Program-made: the position numbers and the translations under genes
Part shown: in pieces, positions 47,192-58,280 of the stretch
Numbering within the stretch: the stretch's first letter is position 1
How the letters are laid out: each line of letters begins with the position of its first letter
The notes under the pieces: generated by a model
What the model saw: only the letters and a program-made list of their open reading frames with translations
Database searches by the model: none
Told to the model about the DNA's origin: nothing
Assembly: GCA_963678675.1 (NCBI GenBank)
Contig: OY783197.1
Coordinates: 17,788,182-17,852,181, forward strand
DNA from: Xiphydria camelus
Lineage: Eukaryota; Arthropoda; Insecta; Hymenoptera; Xiphydriidae
Direction of reading: 5' to 3'
Length of the DNA stretch: 64,000 bases

Positions 47192-47637
47192 TCAATAGAA
47201 CGAATCATCGAGCGTCAATGTCGCGGTGGAATTTCTACTGTCCGGCGATTGCATTGCGATATATCGTTTCCGTAAGATCTCTTGAAGGTCGTTGCAAGGG
47301 CTATTTTCGCGTTTGGCTCGCAAAGGTCTCTCACCCGGTGATCTGAAAAACACGTTTAAAAGCCCACTGTGAACAAAATCAATCCTTCGCAGCCACTACA
47401 TTCTGACAATGTGAAACTCCTCTTTGTTCCTGGCAAATTAAAAGTTTACCGCGATAAAATTGTTTAATCATACCTTGCGACGAGTTTCAATTTGACTTTG
47501 TCGATGTCTTTCAGTATATCGCCCATTAATTTCTGGGAGATCAGTGGCGGTTTATGCCGATCGACGAACTTGTAGTCTTGTAAACTAGCTCTCCTTGCGA
47601 TGTGAGGAGTCGTCGGAGGTGGCAGAGGTGGCAGCAT
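47192..47637 (-). CDS. Mitochondrial fission regulator (MTFR)-like 3' gene fragment
   Basis: On the - strand, exon 47637-47474 reads MLPPLPPPTTPHIARRA, then SQKLMGDILKDIDKVKLKLV. After a GT..AG intron (47473-47343) exon 47342-47192 continues in phase with ARSPGERPLRAKRE and ends at a TGA at 47192-47194, about 104 residues in all. A polyproline stretch followed by LKDMxxVKLRxxxRSPGG is the C-terminal signature of MTFR1/MTFR2/MTFR1L, mitochondrial proteins that promote fission. The N-terminal half of the family is absent upstream. Both exons are fully open and the intron has good borders, so the piece entered as DNA, not as cDNA, and is little decayed. The upstream Harbinger exon ends in a usable donor, so a fusion transcript is conceivable. 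It may be a captured copy with the full gene elsewhere. Confidence 0.55.
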
Positions 47638-47694
47638 ATAATAATAACTAATTAAAAGTTTTAACATTACGATCAAAACAATTACTTACAGTAA

Positions 47695-48041
47695 TTAGCA
47701 TTGATCCCAAAGCAAGAAATCTTAAAGTTGGCAATAATTTCGTTGCTGGCTGAATCGCTTGCATCGGTGCAATGCGATGTCGTATTTGTCCCAATAATCT
47801 CTGACCGATTTTATTTTTCCAAACGAAATCGAGTGAAGAATTCTACATCATTGTAAGTATTCTTCGAAATAGTCAACTCTGGAATAGTTTTGTATTAGAT
47901 ATTGATTATAAATTAATAGGCATAGGTATCTTTTATTTACTTACCGCGGGCACGTATTTTCTTCGGATTTCTCATTCTTGGTAATACGTCAATATCTTCA
48001 TCAAATGATGATTCAAAAACTGGTATATCAAATAACTCCAT
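47695..48041 (-). pseudogene. Harbinger transposase N-terminal exons, frame-broken
   Basis: Exon 1 (48041-47945) reads MELFDIPVFESSF, then DEDIDVLPRMRNPKKIRARG, with donor GTAAGT. Exon 2 starts at about 47842 in matching phase with EFFTRFRLEK and then meets a stop. In the next frame it goes on LLGQIRHRIAP, then LLPTLRFLALGSMLITV, the N-terminal block of HARBI1-like nucleases. The catalytic part is missing; the neighbouring DNA is the MTFR-like fragment instead. Confidence 0.6.
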
Positions 48042-48990
48042 TTCAAAATTAATAACAATTTACCACAACGATTAGCTATGTCACGGAAGAATATAGACAC
48101 AAACAAAAAGTTAGGTTATACTGAGGATAGCTAGCTTATCCCACGATGAAACTGCCGGATAAGTTATGTCTGCATTTATTCCAAAGTTTATGCTATTCCA
48201 GACTTATACCATACTTGTAAAACGCTTGCGTACTGGTTATTCACAATATAGCGCTATACCGCGTTTATACCGTGTTGGTAAAACCGGCACTAAATATCAC
48301 TTTTGGATCACTGCTCACCACCATTGAACCACTACTGACCATCATTGAACCACTGCTCACCACTATTGTGCCACTACTCAGGTTTTCAGTAGTGGTTGAA
48401 AATATTCTGTAGTGTTCTGTAGTGGTTTTCGACACGGGCAAAATTAAAAGTGCAACTACTTTCAATGCCAAATAACAAAAACAAAAATATAAAATCATCT
48501 TAAATAATTAAATTTAAAGAAAAATACCAAAGTATTGATTATTCCAACTACATAAACTTAAAATATCTTTGAGAAATAATAAATTTTAATAATAACGCGT
48601 AAAAGTTATTTCGATTTTCTGCCACTTTTCTGAATTCTTGTACATGAAGCACGGAACGAAATTTGAGGTTAGGAACAATATTTAAAAGTTTACCAAGTGA
48701 AATGACCAAACGAAATACATTCAAATCAGAATAAAAACTTACTGGATGCCTAATTATTATTAAACAAACAAAAAATCAAGGCCAATACAACATACAGTTA
48801 TATTTATTATAGTTACAGTTTTATTTATTTTACCTTTTGATGAGAAAAACAGCCGTTCGGTAACACACACTTACTGCACATGTGCACTAATCATCTGCGT
48901 CGCCAACTGAATCAATGTTGCCACACAGCCAAAGAAATTATTTGACTGAACCGTCTCACCCGCTGCGCCATCTCTCCCGACTTTACCCTA

Positions 48991-50050
48991 CCAATGTTTA
49001 TTATATTTGAAAATATAAAAACTCAACGTCCAAAAATGATTCTAATTTTTACTTATGATCGAAGCACACTGCCTTAGCTTCGAAATGTGGTCGATTTTTT
49101 AACGAATGTGAAAAATAGATTCGAGCGTCCAGAAGTATCCGATTCTTGTGCTCGATTTTATTCGGAAATCTTTTAATTGTAGTATCAACGAAAATTTTAT
49201 CACGAACTTACGATTTCGACGAATCGTGTTTTTTCTTGTCTACAAATATACGAAACACAGTGCAAGTTCCATTTACAATTCCTTAGGCGAATGTGAGTTC
49301 TACACTGTTTTGAAATTAGAGGCTTTACATTAATGCTACAATTCTGGAGCCTGCTGTCGATATAACTGCTTCACTGCGGAAAAATCTAATTCATTTTTAC
49401 TTTTTATATTTACAGATATAAAGACATGTGTGCGAGCCGAAATACAAAAAAAAAGAATCGTTTAGTGCATTTTCCCAAAAATCTTCCTCCAAAATTCCTT
49501 TTCCTGATGTAATCTCCTTCCCAAACGGTAACCTCGTTTCTATTTGGCTGCACCCCTGGCTCTTTAAACAATTCAAGAATAAGCTTGTAAAGTGTCCCAG
49601 AAGCGTACATTTGTCCTTTACAGACCCCTCGGAAAGGAAAGGATTAGCGTATGTAGTCATTAGTGCAGAGAAAGAGAAGTAGTCGAAAAAAGTAGTTGTG
49701 AACACAACAATGAAAATAATCCGATAACAATGATAACAATTCAATCGAAAATGTCAAAATATACGTCGTAAGGGACTCCCGTTCGATTGTATGATCGATT
49801 ACTTTATCATATCCCACTTGAATTCAACCCTCTCACGTATGGAATCCATACGTGGTGCGGAACTTTGAAAACGCGCCAATTAGATCCACTGCTTAACCCT
49901 TTGAGACACCATTCATGCATTACCGTACATCAAAAAGGTGGGACATTTTTAATCCCATCGTGCTCCAAAGAGTTAAAGGAACAGGGCCAGGGAGTGGCGG
50001 AACAGGGTCTCTTGTACGTGAGGGGATAAGTCGATGCGTAGACTGTTTTT
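48991..50050. other. Intergenic DNA, no gene recognised
   Basis: AT-rich with a few frames of 60-115 codons on both strands (for example 49397-49744, -) that overlap each other and show no domain. Confidence 0.35.
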
Positions 50051-50171
50051 AAAGAGAAATGATAATGTTCGTAGTATTAACGCGAATACTGGAGTGGCGC
50101 GTAGGAGATGTTCGCGATGTCAACTTTCAAAATTTCGTTCGGTACTCAAAAAATGTGCTTTTGGATTGCAG

Positions 50172-50719
50172 GAGGCGACAATTTCAGGCTGAGGCTGAAC
50201 AGCGGCAACGCTTTATATTTTCCGATTACTACACCTTGTTGCGGATTTTCCAGTATCTCGAAGTTAAGGACCTGCCGCGAGCGGCCAGAGTATGTAGAAT
50301 GTGGAGTAATCTCGCCGTGCATCCCTCGCTCTGGAAGACGGTGCGGATAAAGAACAGCGAGGTGACCAATTGGGGCGGATGTGCGAAGGCGTTGAAGAGG
50401 CGCGGCACGCATCACTTGGATCTGAGGGAGATGCTGGTCGCGGCGGAATCCGACGGTATCTGGAAGAAATTCGTGTCCGTAATACCGAGGGTTACGAGCC
50501 TCGTTAAGCTGGAGCTGTACCAGTGTCCTGTGGTCGTCGTCGAGGAAGTAATCAAGAATTGCCCGCAGTTGGAGGTGTTGAGTGCAATGTCGATAGAGAG
50601 GGCCCCTTTTTAAATTTGAAGTCCGTCGGAAATCTAAAACGCTTTCAGGAGCTAAAATTGAAGGCGAAAAACTGGATGTTCTCTCGCCTTTGCAGACGCT
50701 GACTCAGTTAACTCATTTG
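50172..50719 (+). pseudogene. F-box protein gene fragment with two frameshifts
   Basis: After a possible acceptor (TTGCAG, ending 50171) the frame reads RFIFSDYYTLLRIFQYLE, then VKDLPRAARVCRMWSNLA, then HPSLWKTVRI, a good F-box (the Skp1-binding module of SCF ubiquitin ligases). Leucine-rich segments follow (SLVKLELYQCP, NCPQLEVLSAMS). The frame stops at 50611-50613, but the next frame carries on (LNLKSVGNLKRFQELKLK) and then a third (LSPLQTLTQLTHL) up to a donor GTAAGA at 50720. Each shift equals the loss of one base. No further leucine-rich exons could be found before diablo, so the gene is incomplete here. The open frame extends upstream to 50059, but that part is not F-box-like. I cannot name the orthologue. 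Confidence 0.6.
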
Positions 50720-50724
50720 GTAAG

Positions 50725-51440
50725 ATGTCATTTGGAAACGTACTAATTGAGTTGCTATAGATTCAAAGCCGAAAAAAATCTTGAAAAAATTTCAAACTGT
50801 TATCGTAATATGGCAGTAATGAAGTCAGGATATCTCTGGTTGGAGATATCTGCTTTCATTTTCAATATTATAAAGGTCAATTTAACGAGCTAGCCAATTC
50901 GTTGCATGCACTGTAATTTCGATATTAGAAATAACATCACAAATCTTTATCGATTCGTAGTATACCTTCTATTCTTTTCTTCTTCCAGCGCCAAATGTTT
51001 TTCATCCATCAATTTTACGATTAAACGATTAAATCCACCGAGGTGCGACGCACATGACATATTTTTTATGGTACGTATTATTGACGAGATACAAAGCTCA
51101 TCTTCGGTTTTTCAAAATGGAACTCGGCATTCTTGTTCTTATGAAAGTTATAGAGCTTGTTGAAATCATCAAAAAAAGTACGCGTAAGATGAAATATCCA
51201 TCCATTTGTAAGATATCGTCACTCAAAGTAGAAGAGTAATTTATACTGCGTACGATTAAATAACTATTAATTCGAAACATATTTCAAATCTCTAATATTT
51301 CTTTCACAATTCTACATTGTATGATCTGACATTATATGCTTTGAATTACAAAAAATAATGAATATATTATTCGCGATAGCGCTCTTCTCTGTTAACATAT
51401 CCACTTTGCCCGGCCTTCCCCTGCTTCATAATTATTCGAT
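50725..51440. other. AT-rich DNA, no gene recognised
   Basis: The part around 51054-51120 resembles the centre of the MITE at 62269-62525 (ACATATTTTTTATGGTACGT and ACGAGATACAAAGCTC), so it is probably a decayed relative. Confidence 0.4.
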
Positions 51441-51469
51441 TTTCTAACCGCCTACTGCGTGTTCGGCAT

Positions 51470-51968
51470 TACCTACTCCAGCTTCGCCCGATGAAGGGCA
51501 ACCGCGAAAACCATATGCTGTGTTGTACGAAGCATTGCCTTCTGTCAGGCGCAACCAAGGCGGTAATTCTCCGCTTACGGAAAACAGTACCACGAAGAGT
51601 TCAAAGGTATCGGCGGTAAGAGGTACCCTTTGGAAGTGCGTAAGATAAAGAAAAACTAATTTCAAACTGGCCAATACAGAGTGGAACATACGGTAGAGAC
51701 ATACCAATAGCTGTGGTATAAAATAATTTTAAAAAAATTACTCTGCCTACGATAAAGTCGGATTGTTAGCGAAGGGTCATCATTTTTCTCTACCACAGGA
51801 AATATCTTTACCGACGAACACCGAAGCATTGAACCATTTCGCCATCTGTACAACGTAACGCGCACCTGCTGCATCGCGAGCCACAAGTTGGCATGACTGA
51901 GGAACAGTCACCGCTTCGCCTGGCTCTGGGCAATTTCGCGTGAATGAATTATTCGGAGCATCAAACAT
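51470..51968 (-). other. Possible unidentified coding exons, opposite strand
   Basis: Two - strand frames read like protein: 51968-51780 (RNCPEPGEAVTVPQS, then GARYVVQMAKWFNASVFVG) and 51667-51470 (PLTADTFELFVVLFS, then GELPPWLRLTEGNASYNTAY). A donor-like GGTAGAG follows the first and an acceptor-like GGCCAG precedes the second, but their phases do not agree. The + strand is also open over part of the second. I do not recognise a family. Confidence 0.25.
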
Positions 51969-51969
51969 T

Positions 51970-52732
51970 TAACAAAATGAGAACTCGACCGTGATCCTCC
52001 GTCGAATTTCGCAAGGTGCCGTGCAGTACTGGCGTGCCGTTATACGTAACGCGAGATCCAGATGCTTCGTCGTGTGCATTCGTTTTGAGGTGAGGAAACG
52101 CGGAAGGGCAAAGCGCTGAAGTTCCTTTCGTTTCTCCCCTGCTGGCCAGCTGAGAAAAATATTAAAGGTTCGCACTCACCTCTGTCGCTTTATCGCTCGT
52201 TTATTCGGCTGATAACACTTTGTTTTTTGATTTGAAAAACGCCTGCTCCGAATTTATCGCGTTAGTCGTTCAGGGCGCTTTGTTTTCTTTCCATCAAGAA
52301 GGGGTAAATGTTATTGCAATTTATTTTATTGGAAGATCTGCTTCGTAATCTGGACTCAACAAATGTAAAGGACTGTCTGGCTCGATATGAGAAAATTAGC
52401 GAACAAAGAACATTTTTAATCGAGTCCAGCAGTTGCTATATCGTACTACTTCTATCGATCAGTTTTTGATATAGGTACAATCGATACGTTATTCAGCTCG
52501 GTCACTTCCATCGCATTTCCTAATCGCATGTTTCCATCTTACTTCAGGGATAGCGCTCGACCCGCCGAGAAGCCTGTCGCGGGCGAAGTTTGAGATTTGC
52601 GGTGGTCGGTGAATGGTATTGCAGATAGACTCGGTGTGGGGCTGGGCGTCACCCCCGCTGCGGCTGCAGCAAGCCCTGGGGACCCGAGGTGCCTCGGGGA
52701 GTGTGGGCGCGGGTGTCCAACCCTTTCAGAGG
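51970..52732 (+). other. 5' flank and probable leader of diablo
   Basis: A leader exon may start after the acceptor TTACTTCAG near 52547. The frame of the coding sequence is open upstream to a methionine codon at 52613, which would add 40 residues rich in Gly, Ala and Ser; I prefer the later start. Confidence 0.35.
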
Positions 52733-54893
52733 ATGGGCGAAATGGTGGTGGAGCGCGCTCCCTCCCCGGCACGTCTCAGTCACACTTCGGAAAAGCACCC
52801 TCGTGCTACACTTTCCGAACTAAACGTTTTGCGACGCCATCGCGAACTCTGCGATGTCGTGCTCAACGTTGGAAATAGGAAGATATTTGCGCATCGAGTC
52901 ATCCTCTCGGCGTGCAGCCCGTATTTTCGGTAGGTTCTCGGGATCCTCGTCGCGGCGACTCGTCGTTTGTCGTCGTTCGCGTGTCAATATTTAACGCATC
53001 TCCAGGGCGATGTTTACCGGCGAGTTGGCGGAATCTCGTCAGACGGAAGTAACGATTCGCGATATCGACGAAATGGCGATGGAGCTGCTCATCGATTTCT
53101 GCTACACGTCGCACATCATGGTCGAGGAAGCCAACGTTCAGACTCTCCTTCCCGCGGCCTGTCTCCTTCAATTGGCGGAGATCCAGGACATTTGCTGCGA
53201 GTTCCTCAAGCACCAGCTGGATCCGTCCAATTGCCTCGGCATCCGTGCGTTCGCCGACACGCACTCCTGCCGCGAACTCTTGCGCATCGCCGATAAATTT
53301 ACGCAGCACAACTTCCAAGAAGTGAGTCGCGCGAACGTACCCCGTACCTCGCTTCGATTATCCGTCTTCCACGATTTTCTTTTCCTCCGATTTCACACGA
53401 TTATCGGTGCATCCTTTGCGTAAACAGGTGATGGAGAGCGAAGAATTCCTTCTGCTTCCCGTCGGACAATTAGTGGATATCATATCGTCGGACGAGCTGA
53501 ACGTGCGTACCGAGGAACAGGTGTTCAGCGCGGTGATGAATTGGGTCAAGTACAACGTATCGGAACGCAGACAACACCTCGCCCAGGTTCTTCAACACGT
53601 CAGGCTACCCCTTCTGAGTCCGAAATTTCTCGTGGGTACAGTCGGATCCGACTTGCTGGTCCGGTCCGACGACGCCTGCAGGGATTTGGTGGACGAGGCG
53701 AAGAATTATCTACTGCTGCCGCAAGAGAGACCGCTGATGCAGGGTCCGAGAACGAGACCGAGAAAACCCACGAGACGCGGGGAAGTGTTGTTCGCCGTCG
53801 GCGGATGGTGTTCCGGCGATGCCATAGCCAGCGTCGAGAGGTTCGATCCGAACACCGCGGATTGGAAGATGGTCGCGCCGATGAGTAAACGAAGATGCGG
53901 CGTCGGCGTGGCGGTGTTGAACGACTTGTTGTACGCGGTCGGCGGTCACGACGGACAGAGCTATTTGAACAGTATCGAAAGGTACGATCCGCAGACGAAT
54001 CAGTGGTCTTGCGACGTCGCGCCTACCACGTCCTGTAGAACCAGCGTAGGCGTAGCGGTGCTGGACGGTTTCCTGTACGCCGTCGGCGGGCAGGACGGTG
54101 TGCAGTGCCTCAATCACGTCGAAAGGTTGGTACTTTTCGACGGCTTCTCAGTGAATCGCTTTCTCGAGCGATTTCTTTAACGCTACTCATTCGCCGAGCA
54201 AGGAGCGATACAAATGTCGACAGTTTCTACATAGATCAATTTTACATCGTTGCAGATACGATCCGAAAGAAAATAAATGGTCAAAGGTCTCGCCGATGAC
54301 AACTAGAAGGCTCGGCGTCGCGGTCGCAGTCTTGGGAGGTTATTTATATGCCATCGGTGGATCCGATGGGCAGTCACCCCTGAATACTGTAGAAAGATAC
54401 GACCCGAGGCAGAATAAATGGTCCCAAGTGTCTCCCATGTCCACTAGACGCAAACACCTGGGATGCGCGGTATTTAATAATCTGATCTACGCGGTCGGAG
54501 GTCGGGACGACTGCATGGAGCTGTCGAGCGCGGAACGGTATAATCCTCACACAAATTCTTGGAGTCCGATAGTGGCCATGACGTCTAGAAGGAGCGGAGT
54601 GAGTTGCTCGTTCTTCAGATGATGTTGATCGAAAGTCGAACGACTTTTGAATGCACGAAACGACAAGACATCCGTCGCAATTGATGACTTTTCGATTACA
54701 GGTGGGTTTAGCGGTAGTCAATGGTCAGTTGTACGCGGTTGGCGGATTCGACGGAACTGCGTACTTGAAAACGATAGAGGTTTACGATCCGGAGCAAAAC
54801 CAATGGAGGCTGTGCGGTTGCATGAATTACAGGCGACTCGGCGGTGGCGTGGGAGTAATGCGGGCTCCGCAAACGGAAAATTATATTTGGTAG
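52733..54893 (+). CDS. dbo: Diablo / Kelch-like 20, BTB-BACK-Kelch adaptor of Cullin-3 ubiquitin ligase
   Basis: Five exons (52733-52929, 53006-53321, 53428-54125, 54256-54598, 54702-54893) join in phase to 581 residues. BTB domain about 32-138 ([10 protein letters not shown], then [14 protein letters not shown]), BACK about 145-250 ([11 protein letters not shown], then [19 protein letters not shown]), then six Kelch repeats from about 291 ([52 protein letters not shown]). In this family BTB-BACK binds Cullin-3 and the Kelch propeller binds the substrate; fly diablo and human KLHL20 are the nearest relatives. The start [15 protein letters not shown] was chosen because the region just after it is conserved in insects. 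The gene ends ...QTENYIW, then TAG. All residues are intact and no frame breaks occur. Confidence 0.95.
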
Positions 54894-55043
54894 CTCAGGC
54901 CCCCCGCTTCGGCTCAAACGGCTGAAATTTCGACGAGTCCAGTGACTCCCGTTACTCCCGTCACTCCTCCGACTCAAGTATCCGTTCCTATTGCCATGAC
55001 TGCAACTAGAAAACGCTATCGCCGCTCCATGAGTATTATATGA
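54894..55043 (+). other. In-frame open extension behind the diablo stop codon
   Basis: After TAG CTC the same frame stays open for 49 codons to a TGA at 55041-55043. It reads Ala/Pro-rich, then TSPVTPVTPVTPPTQVSVP, then a basic tail TATRKRYRRSMSII. The base after the stop is C, which favours readthrough in insects. It may be a readthrough tail or just 3' UTR. Confidence 0.35.
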
Positions 55044-55950
55044 TTAGAAAGTGCATTTCTTACGGAGGACTTTGCCTTTTTAAAACGCACCTCGAATCAA
55101 CAATGACACTGAATTACGCTCTTTCTAGATTAAATTGTCTTTGACTTTCCTTAAAGTACAAACTATCGGTCGATGCTACTCGTTCGTTGACGTTTCAGAT
55201 GCGTTTCGTGACTCCAGGTCGATCGGAATCAATGACAAGAAAATATTGTAGAAATTTGAAAGTCGACCGTGAAATTTAAAGAGAAAGGCAAATTTCCTTC
55301 CCATTGGAATTAATTGAAAGGCGAAATCAATATTAATAATTTTCGTTCGTTCCAAACGGGTGATCTCTGTTTTTTCGCGTTTACTCACGCAGCAAAGGCG
55401 AGTACTGAACGTTGCACTCGAGTGCTTCGTATTTTTCGTGGGGGTTCGTCTGTCTCCGTTGTACTTATTTGAAGCTAGGTATAAATGTTTGCTGCTGATG
55501 CGCTATCTTTTGCATGCCAAAAAAAAAGTGGCGAACCACAGGCTCCACATGAACTTCGTTGTAAAATACGTGCATACTAACGCCGATTCGACTCAAATTA
55601 GACCGTGACTATCGATTAACAGTTCCCCATACATCATACGTGTAGATATCATTTATGTAAAGATTCAAACAGAGCTCATCAACTTCGACCATGTTTGCAT
55701 ACACGCGTTGATTTACATTCCAATCTGCTGGAATCGTTTCGAATTTGCAAGTGCAACATCCAGCGAGTAGGAACGTTCGTTGAGTGAGATTTATTGTGTA
55801 CAAAGGGATTGTAAAAAATTACGCAAAATGTAATAAGTATGCCTATTGTTGCTAATTACGCTGATAATTTGCGAATTAAACAAAACCCACATTATTTAAT
55901 TGCGACGAATAGCTTGGATATGTAAGTTCATCTATTTTGACGCCCACATA
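55044..55950. other. 3' UTR of diablo and intergenic DNA
   Basis: No other gene seen. Frames of 60-80 codons on either strand have no domain. Confidence 0.4.
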
Positions 55951-56478
55951 CCCGAATAACAAAAGATATCTGTCAGACATCTACAGATGTCTATGCGTCT
56001 AGAAAATAAGATCTATATTTGGTATAAACGTGGCTGAAATCTAGATATAGATAACGCGTAGATGTCTGACAGATATCCTGAGTTGACAAGAATCGATATT
56101 CTGTGGTTGATGTAATAATTTCATAAAATATAAATTAATACTATCTCTGAAAAAGGAATTATTATAAGGCTCTGGGCGGCTTTCTCGTTCTCTGATAAAA
56201 TGCTAGATTCTAATTCGTTTTAAAGTTTTTTATTAAAGGACAAGAAGACTAATATAGAGCTTTATAATTAAATTTGTTTAGTATTATTAACTTCTAATTT
56301 TAAACAATTATTATAGTTACTACAGAATATCGATTCTTGTCAATTTAGGATATCTGTCAGACATCTACGCGCTGTCTATTTCTAGATTTCAATCACGCTT
56401 ATACCAAATATAGATGTAATTTTCGCGAGACACATAGATATCTTGTAGATGTTTGACAGAAATCTTCTGCTACTTGGG
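55951..56478. mobile_element. MITE with long arms rich in GATATCTGTCAGACATCTAC
   Basis: The arms (about 55951-56106 and 56331-56478) pair over about 150 bp, from CCCGAATAACAAAAGATATC on the left to GAAATCTTCTGCTACTTGGG on the right. The spacer is AT-rich. Confidence 0.85.
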
Positions 56479-56479
56479 A

Positions 56480-57275
56480 TATAGGCTTCTCCATCAAACA
56501 TCACCATACCGTACGACGTGTAGCGAGCTATATACTTATATTGCTTTTTCCATATCCTTATGTGCGGTACTCGAACGGGGGATATAATTGCAGTTTTTCA
56601 ATTGAATGCAGTAGATACATACACTCGCGCGCGCCGCGCGCGTATGCATTACGTGATTACACGCCCCTTTTTTTTTATTTTTGTAAATGTAAATTGTACA
56701 TGTGCAATTTTGTATATAATGAAATTAGTTGAAAATGTTGACGGAAAAAAAATATATTGTTAAATCGTAACGAACATTCGACCCTAGGAAATTTGACCAC
56801 GAACTAATACCAAAAAGCTAGAAATAGATCCTGTAGAATCCTGCCTCAGTTTTTCGTAAGGATGACAGGTATAAAAATTACGTTGTATTTGTGTGAATCC
56901 ATAGTTTTTCATTAGAAAGTTAGACGGGATCGCATACAAATTTATATGTACGCGTCGTTTTTTTTTTAAGAAACTGGCAAAAGATCCCGCGATAGGATCC
57001 TACAAGAATTATTGGAAACGGAGAACATTTTCCCAAAAAATCGAATGCGATAATCGTGTCCCGCGACAGACGCGTGTTCGGTACACCAAAAATCTATGAG
57101 GAGCGATTAGTTTCGCTTCTAAAATACCAAGGGTAGCAATTTCACGCGTTGAACAATGCAGCGATCCCTCGTTGCTCGCTGTTGCTTTTCGCGGTTTTTT
57201 CTTGCCGCGCGAGATTCGGCTATCCTCGCGCGCTCTCGTTCTGTTACGTGGGTTACGTGCCAAACCGGCAGTCCT
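56480..57275. other. Intergenic DNA, no gene recognised
   Basis: AT-rich, then moderately CpG-rich from about 57010. The - strand frame 57009-57572 shows no domain and runs into the LTR-like repeat. Confidence 0.4.
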
Positions 57276-57545
57276 CGTCGAATCCAGAGGGCAGGTCCGG
57301 ACCCGTGGAGCGCTAAAGCACTCTGTTCGAAAACGCGGGGAAACGAGAAATAAAAGACTTGAAAACTGTTTGATAGTTTGATGATCATCGTATATTTCAC
57401 AGTCGTTGCGCAACATAGATAAAAGATTGATCTGTGCCCTGATCGAGCCTCGAAATACCCTTTTTAATAACATAAGCCCAACCCCTCGGCGGGAGGAGGG
57501 CACCAATCGAAACGCTAGTCGCGGATCGTTACAACGGTTTTTCTC
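57275..57545. repeat. LTR-like dispersed repeat, copy A
   Basis: Shares with copy B, in the same order, GGGCAGGTCCGGACCCGTGG, AGCGCTAAAGCACTCTG, TCGAAAA, a CCAATCGAA block and CGCTAGTCG. No open reading frame; ATAAAA near 57353 is suggestive of a polyadenylation signal. Confidence 0.6.
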
Positions 57546-57943
57546 CCTCTCAATCTGCACTCGCACACTCATGATTACGTGACTTCATGGAAAGGCGAAT
57601 TCGGCGAACTCGTTTATAAATCAGAAATGCTACGCGATATCGTTTACTTCTCGAGTCGCCAAAACTCAGTCGCTGATATGGAAGATGTTTATACCTAGCT
57701 GTTGATCTCGCAAACCGAACTCGCGGTGGCCGGAAGTTTATAAATTTCGCAGTTGCCGGTAGCCTAATATTCGATACGCGTTTCTTTCCGTGGGAACTCA
57801 CCCGTACATTATTTTTCGGAAGAATAACAGCATTCAAAACGATTTGACATTTGAGTTTTACCGCCATAAATCCTAGAACTCTCGAAGGCTATATCGATTC
57901 CAAATCGAGTCTAGTTGCGTACGCGACATTTCTGTTGCGTGCC

Positions 57944-58280
57944 GGGCTGGTCTTCTTGGTCCGTTTGTAGGGGGCAGGTCCGTGCCCGTGGAGTGCTGAA
58001 CCACTCTGCTCGAAAAGAGCGGGATCGGGAGATGAAGAGTTTTATTGCAGGTGGAGAAAAGAAAACTCTTAATCCAAGAATTAGGTGATCACCAATGAAT
58101 TATATTTTAACACAGTTGGAATATAATTTGTCGTTATAAATCGGTATCTGAGTGCCCCTCGAGAGGCAAAGTGCATCCTTTTAAATCAAAAGTCCCCGCC
58201 TCTCGGTAACAACGGGGAACCAATCAAATACTCAGCGCTAATGTGGGGAACCAATCTGATACTCGACGCTAGTCGTAGTC
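57944..58280. repeat. LTR-like dispersed repeat, copy B
   Basis: Diverged relative of copy A (GGGCAGGTCCGTGCCCGTGG, then GTGCTGAACCACTCTGCTCG). Near its right end a unit of about 37 bp with GGGGAACCAATC is duplicated (58215-58276). Confidence 0.6.

Larger units (their letters stand above)
46219..48990 (-). mobile_element. PIF/Harbinger-like element with captured host exons
   Basis: The termini are TAGGGTAAAGTCGGGAGAGA followed by TGGCGCA (46219-46245) and a perfect inverse at 48964-48990. Just inside each end lies a block of AGTGGT or ACCACT repeats (46496-46600 and 48300-48430). On the - strand, from right to left, it carries two exons of a Harbinger-type transposase N-terminus (47695-48041) and then two exons of a mitochondrial fission regulator-like gene (47192-47637). 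The terminal TA is shared with other elements in the window; the 3-bp target duplication usual for Harbinger is not evident. Confidence 0.65.

Noticed and set aside
53710..54117. - strand and alternative-frame open regions over diablo
   Set aside because: They are shadows of the Kelch exons, caused by strongly biased codon use in the true frame.
57009..57572. 187-codon - strand frame
   Set aside because: No recognisable domain; it runs across the LTR-like repeat and overlaps + strand frames.
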